Made by a program: the position numbers and the translations under genes. A stretch of DNA of 64,000 nt from Anastrepha obliqua (Eukaryota; Arthropoda; Insecta; Diptera; Tephritidae), in the NCBI RefSeq assembly GCF_027943255.1, contig NC_072892.1, positions 29,783,792 to 29,847,791 of the forward strand. The letters are read 5' to 3'. The notes under the pieces were generated by a model that saw only the letters and a list, made by a program, of their open reading frames with translations, was not told where the DNA came from and ran no database searches. Shown here piece after piece: positions 31,740 to 43,759 of this stretch. Each line of letters opens with the position of its first letter. Positions within the stretch are counted from its first letter, which is position 1.

Positions 31740-32080
31740 TCGTTTTAGAATATCGAAAAGTGAAGTTGCTTGAAATAGCAGAGCCTCAGAGCCATTTCAT
31801 TGAATGGACCACTGACATTTTGAACGAAAATGTGTGTAAAAAAGCTAACCGCGCGATGTGTGCCACTTTTCCACACCCCAGACAATGCATCGGCATTTTC
31901 ATCGAAGAAAGCGATGACCAAATTGAAAGATGCTGCTCCGAATTGATTCACCATCCTCTGTAGTTTCTAGATCTGGCTCCCAAAAACAGTTTTTTTTTTA
32001 TTTAAGAACGTGAACAGATTCCTTTAGGGTGAATGCTGAGATCGTCCACGATGTCGATCGTAGAGGTTGATTTTTGAGAC
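31740..32080 (+). mobile_element. mariner relic (SETMAR-like type), internally deleted
   Basis: The plus strand reads RKVKLLEIAEP, TTDILNENVC and then directly, across frames, TPDNASAFSSKKAMTKLKDA (second catalytic Asp block) and ELIHHPLYSLDLAPKNSFFF (third block, where the Asp is Asn). The region between the helix-turn-helix and the catalytic core is gone. No TIRs were identified. Confidence 0.6.
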
Positions 32081-32084
32081 ATCC

Positions 32085-33080
32085 GCAATAAATTTAGAGG
32101 CTTTTAGAGACCTTTGGAGTAAGTGCAATACTCTAAATTAAGACTATAATAAAAATTGGCGTTTTCCTCTCCAGGCTCGGTACTTTTATTTCAATGAAGT
32201 ATAGATTCTGTACTCCACTTTACTTAGACTTAACACATAGATTTTTTCTTTTTGTTGAATTAATTCTTTCTTTTATTTCTTTTTGTTGATTTCATTCTTT
32301 CTTTTATTTCTCTTAAACTACATTAATAAGCAACACTGAATTTGAAGATGTTCGGTTATTTTTCTTTCATTCCATTTTATAGCGTATACGAAGCAACGTG
32401 GTATCCTACAGTAAAGAACTAAATAAAAATTAAATATTTAAAGCTACAAAAACAGAGTGTCATTATTTGATGAAGCAACGTGATTCCCTATAAAACCCTT
32501 CTTCGCAATAGACACATAATTATTCTAATATTTCAAATTTATATGTATATAATTAATGCACATTTGGATGTGCTCAATGAAACCATATAAACAGCATCAG
32601 CTTTCCAAGCATCTATGAATTCTCCACAAGCCAGCGATTTATTAAAAATTAGTAGAAGATAGATAGACAAGAGCCGAACACTTTTTAATAAAAAAAGATA
32701 TAGTGCATCAACATCCACTTGCCATGAACTTTTGATGTGCTGAATACTATCCCAAATATCATGAACAGTTGACTGGAGAGAACCAAAATTAATAGAAGAA
32801 GCAGTATTCCCTCTACCATAACAAATTGATTCTGACGCAGATTCAAAATTGGAACTGAGAAGGTCTGCAGAAAGGTCAACCCTTCCTTGGTAGAAAAAGT
32901 GTAGTTTCCATTGAAGAAGACATCCGGAATGCTTGAGCAGGACTTCCTAGATTTTATATAACGAAGAAATAAAGGCGTTTTTGTTAGTAGGACAAAGTTC
33001 CAGTCTCAATTAAAGAAATTGTATCTCGATTCTCAATTAATTCAGAGAAACAGAAATTGAAAACACAATTTTTTGTGCTT
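32085..33080. other. Unannotated AT-rich stretch
   Basis: A 27 bp near-duplication around 32240-32300 (TTTTTGTTGAATTAATTCTT and TTTTTGTTGATTTCATTCTT) is the only structure seen. No coding motif. Confidence 0.4.
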
Positions 33081-33084
33081 TAAC

Positions 33085-33996
33085 ACGTTCGCTAGCTATG
33101 GGATTCAAGCAGTCGGTCATCACAGACCAGCTAGAAATTTATATATTTTTGTCTAATAATGCGGGTTTTACTTGTCACTGGATATCTTGAAACCCAAACT
33201 TACTCTAAAAGTATTTTTTTTTTGTAACGCTGTCACATATTTTTTAATACTGTGACATATTTATTACGCTGGCCTATAGTAGATATTTTTTGGTGTTTAC
33301 CAGGACCGTATTTAGGTATGTGACAGGCAAACTGTAGGGTTTTATATAGCTCAGTTGTATTCAAAAACTTACTTACTTATACAAAACTTGCAAAATATTG
33401 GGAATAATTGAAAATACAGTTGTATTATGGCTTTTTTTGGCTGTGATAGACTGTAAAACATGGATCGATACATAGACCAATTGCCTTTATTTTTGCAACT
33501 GTCGCACGTAAAACAAGTTGCTGATCTTTCCTTTTTTTATTAACTTAGAATTTTAACCTTTTAACTAATTTTTCGGAAAATGAGTATTCGCTTTAGGTAT
33601 TCGCGAGCTCGTAGACTGTCAATATCTTCATGGAACTGTAAGTACGTTTTTTCTAGTTATTTATAAAATTATACAGCTGCTATGCGTTTCAGATAGTCAG
33701 GTCTAGGTTATGAAGGAATATTTTTAGGTACCTTCGGACATACTCATGGGGTTAAGTAGTAAGGAAGCACTTTGGTCTCACCTGTCAATACCTGCCCTAT
33801 GCAAATTGTAATCAATTCTTATGGTAACTAGTTTTGACTTCTTATTTCCTCTTTTATCTGGTGTATCACCCGCAGTGGCCTTGTGTTTTGTAGAAACGAC
33901 CAAAACATCTTATAATTGAATTAAGTTAAACCAGCGTCAGATATTTATGTCGGCAGTATTACGTGAAAACCCAGCTGACGCTTGGTAGCGAACGTG
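33085..33996. mobile_element. Non-autonomous piggyBac-like element, 912 bp
   Basis: The TIR CACGTTCGCTA is at 33085 and inverted ending at 33996, flanked by TTAA at 33081-33084 and 33997-34000. CAC-starting ends at TTAA fit piggyBac-like elements. The interior is AT-rich with no transposase frame. The end sequence is related to the element at 52378-52826 (both start TTAACACGTT). Confidence 0.85.
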
Positions 33997-34329
33997 TTAA
34001 AGCTCTTTTTATTGAGTTTTTTTTGCTGAAGATCATTAATTAGAAAGAAAGAAAAGTAGTTTGAAAGCAATAACCTCTTTGTAGGGATTAATATAAATAT
34101 GAAAAAAGATAACCCAAATTTAAATTCTATCTGCTGCAGAAAAAATTTACTTTGCAACAAATTCTTTGGAATAAATCTTATGTACAATATATTTTCAATG
34201 GCGTCAACAATATTTTTTGTTGTTGATTTTTTTTTTTTTTGTAATTTTAATTGAAACGAAAATTAATGTCGTTCAGACATACTTACATACATATCCTCTG
34301 CACATGCATACATGCATACATACATATTA

Positions 34330-35005
34330 GGGTGGTCCAAAAATGCATGGGAAAAAATTTATATTAAAATTTTTATGCTGCCGCCCCCCATAATGGTAAA
34401 GAATGAAAAATAAAAAGACCCGTATTTTTTTTTTTTTTAATCAGACCATATTTAATGGTGCCGCCGGGGCTTTGAAATATCCCATGTATTTTGCATGGGA
34501 AAAAATACTTTTTCGTAGATTTCATGTAAAAACCTGGAAAATGAATATATTTTAACCGGATAACTCAGTTTCTCTTCATAATTGGTCAGGGAATAACAAC
34601 CAATTATGAAATAATTAATTTTTTTGTATTAACTATTTTTTATAGAACCCCAAAAAGCCCCCATAAAACGAAAATCTAAGAAAAAATCGAAATACAATAT
34701 TTTATATTACTTTTATGTAAATAGTTAATACAAAAAAAAATAATTATTTCATAATTGGTTGTTATTCCCTGACCAATTATGAAGAGAAACTGAGTTATCC
34801 GGTTAAAATATATTCATTTTCCAGGTTTTTACATGAAATCTACGAAAAAGTATTTTTTTCCCATGCAAAATACATGGGATATTTCAAAGCCCCGGCGGCA
34901 CCATTAAATATGGTCTGATTAAAAAAAAAAAAATACGGGTCTTTTTATTTTTCATTCTTTACTATTTTGGGGGGCGGCAGCATACAAATTTTTTTTGGAC
35001 CAGTC
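34330..35005. mobile_element. Foldback element, 676 bp, with about 300 bp arms
   Basis: Two arms (34330-34640 and 34719-35005) are near-perfect inverted copies around a spacer of about 78 bp. Landmarks appear in both arms: GGTCCAAAAA at the tips, TATGCTGCCGCCCCCCA, GGTGCCGCCGGGGCTTTGAA, ATAACTCAGTTTCTCTTCAT and ATTGGTCAGGGAATAACAAC. TA lies at each tip (34328-34329, 35006-35007). No coding sequence. The TA target suggests Tc1/mariner-type mobilisation. Confidence 0.92.
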
Positions 35006-35009
35006 TAAT

Positions 35010-35295
35010 ACATATATACAGACATAGATATGAAGAAAAACAATTCTTAACAACTTTAGAACGCAGAGAACCCTGAAATAAGATTCACCGTTCAGCTCAG
35101 CGCATTATATTATATTCTGCAGTAAAGCTGATGCCAGGCATTGGTACAAAGTTATGATGTTTGCCCAATTGTACAGTGAAGGCATAACAAGAGATGTCGG
35201 CAACCCCTATACCAATATGCTTAAAAAACAAAAAAGAAGAAGAAGATATTTCAATATTGGTATAAAATTAAAAGAGTTTGAGAAAGCATATGCAG
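35010..35295. other. Unannotated spacer
   Basis: No coding or repeat signature apart from an (AAG)n patch at about 35235. Confidence 0.35.
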
Positions 35296-35299
35296 TTTT

Positions 35300-35775
35300 T
35301 GATAGGGTTGCAACCTATCTTAAAAACTGAAATGAACTGAATTAGTTAAAGCATTCAAATATGAATGATAGCGCAATGGAGAGAGCAGTTTAATACAGAA
35401 ATATTTTTGAATAGGGTTGCCACCTATCCTAAAAATTACAATGCACTAAATTAATTAAAGCATTAAAATGTGAATAATAGTGCAATGGATAGAGCAATTT
35501 AATACAGAAATATTTTTGAATAGGGTTGCCAGCTCTCTTAAGAACTAAAATAAACTAAATTAATTAAAGCATTAAAATATGAATAATAGTGCAATGTAGA
35601 GAGCAATTTAATACATAAATACTTTTGAATAGGGTTGCCCTCTAGTATTTAAAAAATTAAAATGAAATAAATTAACTAAAACATTAAAATATGAATAATA
35701 GTGCAGTGGTGAGAGCAATTGAATACAGAAATATTTTGAATAGGTTTGCCACCTATCTACAAAATTAACAGTAAT
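35300..35775. repeat. 109 bp tandem satellite, about 4.3 units
   Basis: The landmark TAGGGTTGC recurs at 35303, 35412, 35521 and 35630, and as TAGGTTTGCC at 35741, a period of 109, 109, 109 and 111 bp. Each unit continues with an ACCTATC-like segment, TTAATTAAAGCATTAAAATA, TGAATAATAGTGCAATG, GAGAGCAATTTAATACA and GAAATATTTTTGAA. Units differ by scattered substitutions. Non-coding. Confidence 0.93.
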
Positions 35776-36016
35776 AAAATGCAGATACAGATACTTTTTT
35801 ATGGAAAGTTTTTCTCAAAAAGAACTGACTACCTGTATTTAAAAAAATGTCTATCATCTTCTGATACGCAAACCCACTAGGCATGATGAACGTTGGAAAA
35901 CTGTTCTTAGAACATATTTTCTTATATATATTAGTTTTTTATAGTACGAACAAGATAACATTGACATTACAGCATTTCAAAAATGCACTAAATAAAGTAT
36001 GTATGTATATGTATTA

Positions 36017-36410
36017 GGGCGGGTCGATTTAAAAATCGCTCATTGCTCTGTGAAAATCGTATTCTAGGGATCAAAATAAGAAGCTTTGCCGAAGGAACCA
36101 TACTTCTAAAACGAATTCTGATGCCCCCTAATTTAAAAATATCACAATTTTTGGCCTTTACTTATAATAATATTTATTATTTATTTATAATAATATCTAT
36201 TTTTTATCTTAGGAAATTTATTTAGTCAGAACAAATCAAATGAAAAAATGAATTTAAGTGAGTTATAGAAAAGAAACTAAAATTCGACAGAAAACAGAAT
36301 TCGTTTTAGAGGTATGGTTCCTTCGGCAAAGTTTCTTATTTTGATCCCTAGAATATGATTTTCACAAAGCAATGAGCGATTTTTTTGCCTCCCCACAAAT
36401 CGACCCAGCC
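36017..36410. mobile_element. Long-TIR MITE, 394 bp
   Basis: Arms of about 110 bp. The left begins GGGCGGGTCGATTTAAAAAT; the inverted right begins GGCTGGGTCGATTTGTGGGG. Both contain ATCGCTCATTGCT, TCTAGGGATCAAAATAAGAA, GCCGAAGGAACCATAC and CTAAAACGAATTCTG. TA flanks at 36015-36016 and 36411-36412. The small frames across the arms are mirror artefacts. Confidence 0.9.
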
Positions 36411-36419
36411 TAATATGTA

Positions 36420-37660
36420 TTGGTTCCCTCGTTGAACCATAGGAAATTATGTGTGTATACATATAAATGTATTGATTCTTTCCATGCTGAGTTCATTTCA
36501 TCGATATAAGAGAATATTCGAATGATTGCACGAAGGAAAAACGCGAGACTTCTGCTAATAGCCTCACTTGCCCCGATTTCGGTTCGAAATCTCTGAGCTT
36601 ATCTACAATAGAAAATAAGTAATAACCCATAACCGAGTTAAGTCAAATGCTGGCAAAAGTAACAAATTCGATACAAATTCGAATTTATAAATTTTATAAA
36701 ATCAATTTTTACAATTTTAAAATTAATTTTATAAAATTTATCTTTATACATTTTTTATTTATTTTTATTTATCTTTACAATAATATTTTATTTTATTATA
36801 TAATAAAAGAACTTTACAAAACTTAAGCTCACAAAAATTGACTTTTAAAACACCAAACATATTTACTTACTCAATTAAATAAAGTATCTTATTGCTTCAC
36901 TGTGCGCTTGCACTTCCTTCGAATGCTGTTGCTTAATTTGCCAAAAATTGCAATTTCATCCCCTCTCCTAAAAATCTTCAAAGCAGCCGTGCGTTCCAAC
37001 ATACAACACTAGGTTGTAGGTACTTATATGTATGTGAATGTTTCAAATTTTTCATTTTCTATTCTTTTTTCATCTTGATTTTCTCCCCTCACCATAAACA
37101 ATTTATCTCAATTGTACAATAGGGTACCCTCCACATACCCTTGTCTGAAACTTATTACCTCTTATCCGGTATACTTCGTTTTCTCTTCGCACATTGTCCT
37201 CCCTCCTAATTGTTCGGGGAATGCATTGAGACTCAGTGCGATATGTTCTGTCACCTATAGCCGATAGCTGTTGCCCACGTCGTCTTTGACTGGAAAATAC
37301 GTATGTGTGTATGTATGTATGATATGTATGTAGAAGCATATATGTACAACTGCGCGTGTGTGTGCCTTTGTTTAGCTCACCAGGCTGCGGCCGACGAAGT
37401 GAATTAAAATGCAGCTGCCGCTTTCCTTCCATTATGTGTCTCCTTTGTTGCATGAGTAGAATTCGAGTTTGTGTGCTATATTTTTGCTCGGTATTGAACT
37501 GAGGCTAGAAAACTGGATGTTGCCAAGAAACAAAACAAAGTATAATCCCAATTTTTTAATCCCTGGTTTCTTCTCTTCATAGACTGATGATAACTTACAA
37601 ACATCCATATGCATATACATGCATACATATGTACGTATGTGTGGATATACATATATTAAA
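36420..37660. other. Unannotated AT-rich stretch with microsatellites
   Basis: TATG/CATA microsatellite at 37295-37345 and 37600-37655. The antisense frame at 37103-37453 is over low-complexity sequence and has no family motif. Confidence 0.4.
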
Positions 37661-37667
37661 CATACAG

Positions 37668-38440
37668 CCATGGTCACAGTAACAGCATAGCGATATTTTG
37701 CAAATTTTGACTATATTTTTATTTTTGGTTTTTCTTAATTTTGGTTTTTTTATTTTCTATTTTTTTATTTTTATAAAAATATATGCAGGTTATACAACAA
37801 AAACAACTATAACTCAAAGTTAACAGAACTTTTCTACAAATTTTGACAGAAATTTGTTGAAATTTTTTTTTGAAATTTTGTAAAAAATTTTTGAAACTTG
37901 ATTGCTATGGGTTTTGTTGTTGTGTAAACTATATTTTTATAAAAAAGTTAGTAGTCAATTAATAACGACCATTTTACAATACGTCGCAGTGCTATTATGG
38001 CCACTGCCGCCACTGCAGATAACATCAATGAAGCGGATTTAGCGCAAGAGTACCTAAATTAGAAGTTCGGACATTCGTTATATGGATGAAAATGCATAAA
38101 AACCTTAATAAAAAAAATTCAAAAATCAACATTGATTTTTATCCACTTTAGACTTAAACAAAATTGAATGATATATAAAATTGCACTCAGAATTTTTCTA
38201 AATTTTTTTTTGACCAAAGAGTTTGGAATTTTAATGAAATTTTTTTTGATGTTTTTAAAACTTTCTACAAAGTTTGAGACCTTAAGTTACATATTTATAT
38301 GGTTTTTGTTGTAGTATAACGCATATTTTTGTAATAAATAAAAATTTTAATAAAAAATTTAAAAAATATAAATTTTTTTTTTAATTAAAACTAAATAACC
38401 AAAATTCACGGAATGTCGCTCTGCTGTTATTGTGCCTATG
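37668..38440. mobile_element. Tc1-like non-autonomous element with three terminal-like repeats
   Basis: Left end CATGGTCACAGTAACAGCAT (37668) and the inverse of the right end, CATAGGCACAATAACAGCAG (ending about 38440), share about 45 bp. A third copy in right-end orientation sits at 37970-38012 (TACGTCGCAGTGCTATTATG). The two inner halves, 37905-38010 and 38295-38440, are also similar, as if a right half had been duplicated in tandem. AT-rich, non-coding. Confidence 0.72.
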
Positions 38441-38449
38441 TATATATCA

Positions 38450-40530
38450 TACTTCATATACCTTAATATAATATACACACACACACATACATATGTAAAT
38501 ATAATTACAAAAATGTACAATTAGAGCCTTTGCTCAAGTACTTTTTTCGAAAAATCATTATTTCCCCATTTCTGGCAACCTTTACTAAAATACGCCTCCA
38601 TTCAAAAAAGAAACAAAAAGAGATTAAAAAAAAACATTTAAAATCATTCTCTCGCAACCGACATGCAAAGGAATACTAGGTTATTTAGCGAACTACATAC
38701 ATATGCACGCAGAAAGCAGCAACACAAAATAAGTTATTCGAGTTGCTATAAACTGAACTATAAATTACATCACCTGAACAATAGAATGGCTAAGTAAAAA
38801 AAAATCGGAATTTTAATAAATTAAAAATAAATCTTCGGAATTACTCATTTTGCGTTGATTTCCTTAACAAAAAGCAGATGAAACAACTACTGAGAAGTAA
38901 CTATGTACATATATGTACATGTGCATGTATGTATGTATGCATGTATATATAAATTATAGGCGAAATCGAACATTCCTTTGTAGATCGGTTGCAGAAGCAT
39001 TGTAGCTGATCATAAAGTTAATCTAATATATAAAACGTATAACAAACCACTGAATCCTCAGGAGTCAAATTAAAAAAAGGCGTCTATTGCGGCCTCTAAC
39101 TCCATACGACAAACACACGCCTTTTAACTTTTTCAAAACATATCAAAGTAGGTCGTAAATTGACATTCGCAATTCATTGCAAAACAACAACAACAGGAAC
39201 TGTCTTCTCTCTGAAAAAGATGATAAACCTTTCATTTATTGACTACTTATGCCATATCACAAGTGCTTATGTTTATGTAAATATCCACAAATACAAATGA
39301 AGGCACATCACAAAATAACAATTTCAAAAACGAAAGCGCGCGTGTCAAGAACATCAACACTTCACACCCCTGGCGTATCAGAAACGCCCCCAAAAACAGC
39401 ACGCCGAATAAATAGCACTTGAGAAATTCCCACGCGTATTCTTTGTCATAGAGCTCTTTCAATCACTTGTACGAGTATATGTATATATGTACGTAGTTGA
39501 TCGGCATCGACGAGAAACTTGAACTCCAAGTCCCAACTGCCGCAATAAAATAAAATATGTTCACTCAATAAGAAATGCCAACAGAAACTGAATGTGATAG
39601 TTGCAATTCCAACGTCTTCGTACATAAAAGGTCTTAACATTTCTTTCAGACTCACAAACGTCGTCGTCAACAGCGTCGTCTGCCTAGGAAGAAACATCGA
39701 CGTCGGAGCATGGGCAACATGAACACGAACAAATCGTAAAACTCCATAGCCACAACAATGGAATTTCATGATTTTTAAGACGTCAGGTAGAAAGAGTCAA
39801 CACGAAAGTCAAGAGAGCCGTAAAAAGAGAGTGGAGGAATTTATAAAGTTTGCCACAGCAGCGTGCAAAGAACTTACTTGAATTCGCCGTGGCGCACGCC
39901 GCAGAATTGAAGTTTCTCAGTTCACATTATTGCTGCTTAAGTACGTACACACATTTACTACTTGGCTGCGCTACTTTGTGTGAGTAGTTGTGTGTTTGGC
40001 TGTTTCTTGCAAGAACATATGGCGGCGTCACTTTACGTTAGCATCGTAAGATTTGACGAAGTCAACGTTAGCGCTCTCTGGCAGCGCAAATCATTTTGCT
40101 GGTGTGAGTTTTCTTACGCCGCCGCAGAGAATAATGCAGTGGCACCAACAAAGTATTGGTGGTGGATTTAGTGTATTTTGTTACATTTGGATTCTTATAT
40201 ACTTTCTTATATTTTCTTATTCGTTAGTTTGTTGCCACAATTACTTTGCGCTATCTTGTCACAACACCAATGGTAGCACATCGCTGAGGCTTTCCAATTG
40301 GATTCAACTGAATCGACCAATAAGAAAAGACTTCACATGAATTTGGAGAATACAAGCATACAAATTTTGGAAGAGGTTAGATGGAGGCTTGTGATTGTGT
40401 GTGGGAGAACTTTTGTAGTTTTAATTAGAATAGTTTAGGTTAAATACAAAATATTCGATAATTAAATAAATGTAATTGCGTTATTTTCGTAAATGTGATT
40501 TTCATGATGAGCTCATGTATGTATTGTTGT
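38450..40530. other. Unannotated stretch, no gene recognised
   Basis: Frames at 39247-39769 and 39962-40340 show no family motif. TATG microsatellite occurs near 38460-38490 and 38905-38950. No TIR or tail boundary was found. Confidence 0.4.
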
Positions 40531-40532
40531 AG

Positions 40533-40605
40533 GTTTGGCAGCCGCATCGCACATAGAGACAACGATGCCACTTAGACCACGGAATGGGTCCGTAGTGAGA
40601 TGTAT
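40533..40605 (-). mobile_element. LINE-A 3' end scrap
   Basis: TTTGGCAGCCGCATCGCACA, GAGACAACGATGCCACTTAG and ACCACGGAATGGG match the 3' UTR of LINE-A at 44485-44550 and, inverted, at 13650-13720. Only about 70 bp are left. Confidence 0.8.
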
Positions 40606-40609
40606 TGTT

Positions 40610-41015
40610 GTAACTGTAAACAAATTGTATGATGCTTCCGTTGTTGTCTTTCGATGGCCTCTATTTATACGCCAAGTGTTGAAATGCGAAAAACTTGCAT
40701 TTGCAACCGATTATGGGTTGCTTATAACTTCAATACTTATGATTTGTACTGGTCTTGCTTTACCTTGCTGTTATATTTCAATAACCTTTGATGTAGCCTC
40801 CACAGATTTGTGCAATTTCTGTTGCGTTGCATTAGAAAGAATTTACGAAACATAAACTTAATTGACTACAAATTTTATCACAATTTCTACTGCTTCTTTG
40901 TTCTGATAGAATGACTATCTGCCGTTGTCAGCGATTTCTTCTTGTGGAACACTCGTCTAGCGAGCGTAAGCAGTATTCCTGTCATAAAATAAGAATAATT
41001 CATGGCTTCATTTAC
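40610..41015. other. Unannotated stretch
   Basis: The 106-residue frame at 40535-40855 overlaps the LINE-A scrap and has no motif beyond it. Confidence 0.35.
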
Positions 41016-41018
41016 ATC

Positions 41019-41302
41019 TGTGTTCAAAATAATAATAATACGACGAACTACCAAGGTTTAACTACTTTCTTTATAGTGCATTCTACAACAAAAACCATTG
41101 ACCTCAAGCTCCAAACTACGCACAGAATCCACAAAAATTTTAAAAATTAAAAAAAAAAAATACATGGCAGTTTTTAACTTTTAATTTATAATTTTTCTCA
41201 AAATTCTGCGTACGCAGAAATAACAGAAACATGATACAGTAAATGCAAAAGCATTAATTAAAACTTGGTAGTTCGTCGCACTACTATTATTTTGAACATA
41301 AA
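41019..41302. mobile_element. Tc1-like MITE, about 285 bp
   Basis: Inverted ends of about 44 bp: TGTTCAAAATAATAATAATA near 41020 and TGTTCAAAATAATAGTAGTG inverted, ending near 41300, both followed by CGACGAACTACCAAG. Non-coding interior. Abuts repeat copy B. Confidence 0.82.
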
Positions 41303-41324
41303 TCACTCTGCCATTTTATTGGTA

Positions 41325-41450
41325 GCGGCTGGCTAATCACCTACCCTGGCAGAAAGCAAAATAGGTAAACGAAACCAACGCAAGACTGAGTCTTGTCGAG
41401 ACCCTATGCTCCTGAGTGGAGTGAACAAGGAAAAAAAATAAAATAAATAA
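41325..41450 (+). repeat. Older A-tailed repeat (copy B), uninterrupted
   Basis: Reads GGTAGCGGCTGGCTAATCAC, CTACCCTGGCAGAAAGCAAA, ATAGGTAAACGAAACC, GACCCTATGCTCCTGAGTGG, AGTGAACAAGG and an A-rich tail. It is the reverse complement of copy A (20560-20640 plus 21364-21410) but lacks the 719 bp MITE, making it the empty-site reference. Confidence 0.8.
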
Positions 41451-41454
41451 TTAA

Positions 41455-42550
41455 TGGAAATTTATTTTCACACTCAGTGTTTAATATAAAAAATTCCACC
41501 GAGCGCTACTCCAGTGTTCGGTGATCTAGGCTCATTTCTGACTCAGTGGTTTTGGGATTTTTTATTTATTTAGTTTAACGCAGCAACCACAGGTTATATC
41601 TCAGTGTTAGATAAAGGCATTACGCTATACCGTATAAAATATTAAAATTGTTGCAATTTGAACTTGAATTCTGAAATTTATTAAATTAACAAATTAAATT
41701 ACATTATTCATAAAGGGTAAGATTTGAAAGAAAATCAAGAATAATACAAGAAACTAGCGAAGTGGAGTGCAGGCGAAAAACTGACGTTCAGTTATTGCCG
41801 AGTTGAATTTCTAGTGCAAAAGCTGGCGTAATAGAGATTATATATTATAAGGCACTTGAGCTTCAACAAACCGTCGAGTGATATCGAGGTCATCTTGCGA
41901 GCCATAGAAAGATGTGGTCATTCACTCTTCTGCTATATAAATATGTACACACATGTACATATGTACCCTGGCATTGTTATTATAAATCACATAAATTCAT
42001 AAAAAAAATTGTCACTAGTCCATAGCTCACCCGATTCCCAAAAATTTACTATTTGGGCTGATGTTCGTAGGCTGGATATTAAATTATTCTTCTTTAACCC
42101 TTCTGAGGGCACTCAGTTCTATGTAGAATTATGGAATTTTATTTAAAGGTAACTGGTTTTACGATTGAACTGATGTTTCATTTTTAACTCGCCTGGACTG
42201 TCCTTCATATGTAACAAAAAAACTTGAATTTTATTATAAAAAAACCTATGCCTGGTAATTATATGAACGTATGTATTTGTATCTCCCATATTCACACCTC
42301 ATATGACCTGGTCAGATTTAGGTATGTTTTTATAAACATATATTATATATACGGTCCGCCATATAACTTTACGGAATCATCACCAACTTTATGTCCCTCT
42401 ATGTTCCAATGTTGTGGAACCCAGGTCACAGAAATGTTACCTAGAGATACTCAAGAGATTTGATCTCCTCCTTACAGGAGTTGACTAGTTTGAGCCCACC
42501 AGAGTTAAAAATAAGGAAAATCGAATTGTTGCCGCCCATGACTACTATTA
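41455..42550. other. Unannotated stretch
   Basis: No gene or element was recognised; AT-rich with scattered microsatellite at 41940-41965. Confidence 0.4.
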
Positions 42551-42554
42551 CAGA

Positions 42555-42768
42555 TATTCATATATGTATGTAAGTATGTAAGAATGTAAGTATGTACATA
42601 AGTATGTAAGCATGTAAGTATGCAAGTATGCAAGTATGTAAGTATGTAAGTATGCAAGTATGAAAGTATGTAAGTATGTAAGTATGTAAGTATGAAAGTA
42701 TGTAAGTATGTAAGTATGTACATAAGTATGTAAGCATGAAAGTATGTAAGTATGTAAGTATGCATAAT
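42555..42768. repeat. Octamer microsatellite array (GTATGTAA)n
   Basis: About 210 bp of the unit TATGTAAG with TATGCAAG, TATGAAAG and TATGTACATAAG variants. The Leu/Tyr/His-rich minus frames over it are repeat artefacts. Confidence 0.95.
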
Positions 42769-42779
42769 GATCTCATTCC

Positions 42780-43755
42780 GAATAGTGCTTAATAGCTTCA
42801 GCAGTATATCACCAATTGTGTGCAACATTTCAAGATTTCACATTAAATTTAGTTCACTCATCAAATATGAAATAAATATTTAACTTCAAAGCTCTATAGA
42901 ATCATTAATTTTTCAAAACCCTTTAAATCAATAGAAACATAAATGCAATAAAAATAATTTTTGCTGCTTCTTAGACTCGTTTGCATCCACTTACGCACAC
43001 GCATTAAGGGCATTTTAAGGTACACAAAATACGTGCATGTGTTATTTTACGCTACGAACACTTTCCTATTTTTAATCTCGCCATCTAAACACTTGCAACT
43101 TTGTGTGGCACCAAATTTTAAAGACAGAAACTCTTGAGTACTCGTAGCGCAATGTAAAAGCAATTTATTTTAGTTGGTATGAGTTTGCGAAACGAAAGTA
43201 GCAGAACTAATATAAAGGCAACAACTTAAGTATCACGGAAGCTGCAATGTTGTCAGAGAAAGCAATGACCATAAGTATTTTTTTTTTTTTGAATTCTCTC
43301 TTCTTTAGTCCTAACAAGACTTTCAAAGTTCTTTTTTTTTCGACCACACTCATAAGCCGCACACACACACAAGTACACGCTCGCATGCATGTGTGGTCAT
43401 CATGGACGAACACACACTCAAACAGGTGTTTATGTTAGCGGAAAGAAGCACCGCACCAGGCATGACGATCATTTGCCGCTACAAAGCACAACCATTCACT
43501 TATCTGATGGTGATTGTAAATGTAAACATTTCAGTTACTTTGAAACGAAAAGCGCGCACCAGGATGCAAAGTCAAAGAAGGCTGCCTCATAGAGTCGTAT
43601 AAGTATGTAGAAGAAACAGTTACATAAGTGCACAGAAGTGAGTGGCAAGCTGAGGTGGCAGCAGCCCATTATATGCATAGTACATCGCTACATTAGATTT
43701 GTGCCACATGCACACTCATACATGCGCGCAATCAAGCCAAATGTTTGTACCACCT
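42780..43755. other. Unannotated stretch
   Basis: No family motif. The overlapping frames at 43207-43602 on both strands span ACAC microsatellite. Confidence 0.4.
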
Positions 43756-43759
43756 TGAA

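Noticed and set aside
35300..35775. CRISPR-like array
   Set aside because: Whole 109 bp units repeat with no unique spacers, and the context is eukaryotic.
37103..37453. 116-residue minus-strand frame
   Set aside because: Spans TATG microsatellite and lacks any family signature.
42505..42828. Leu/Tyr/His repeat protein
   Set aside because: It is the minus-strand translation of the octamer microsatellite.
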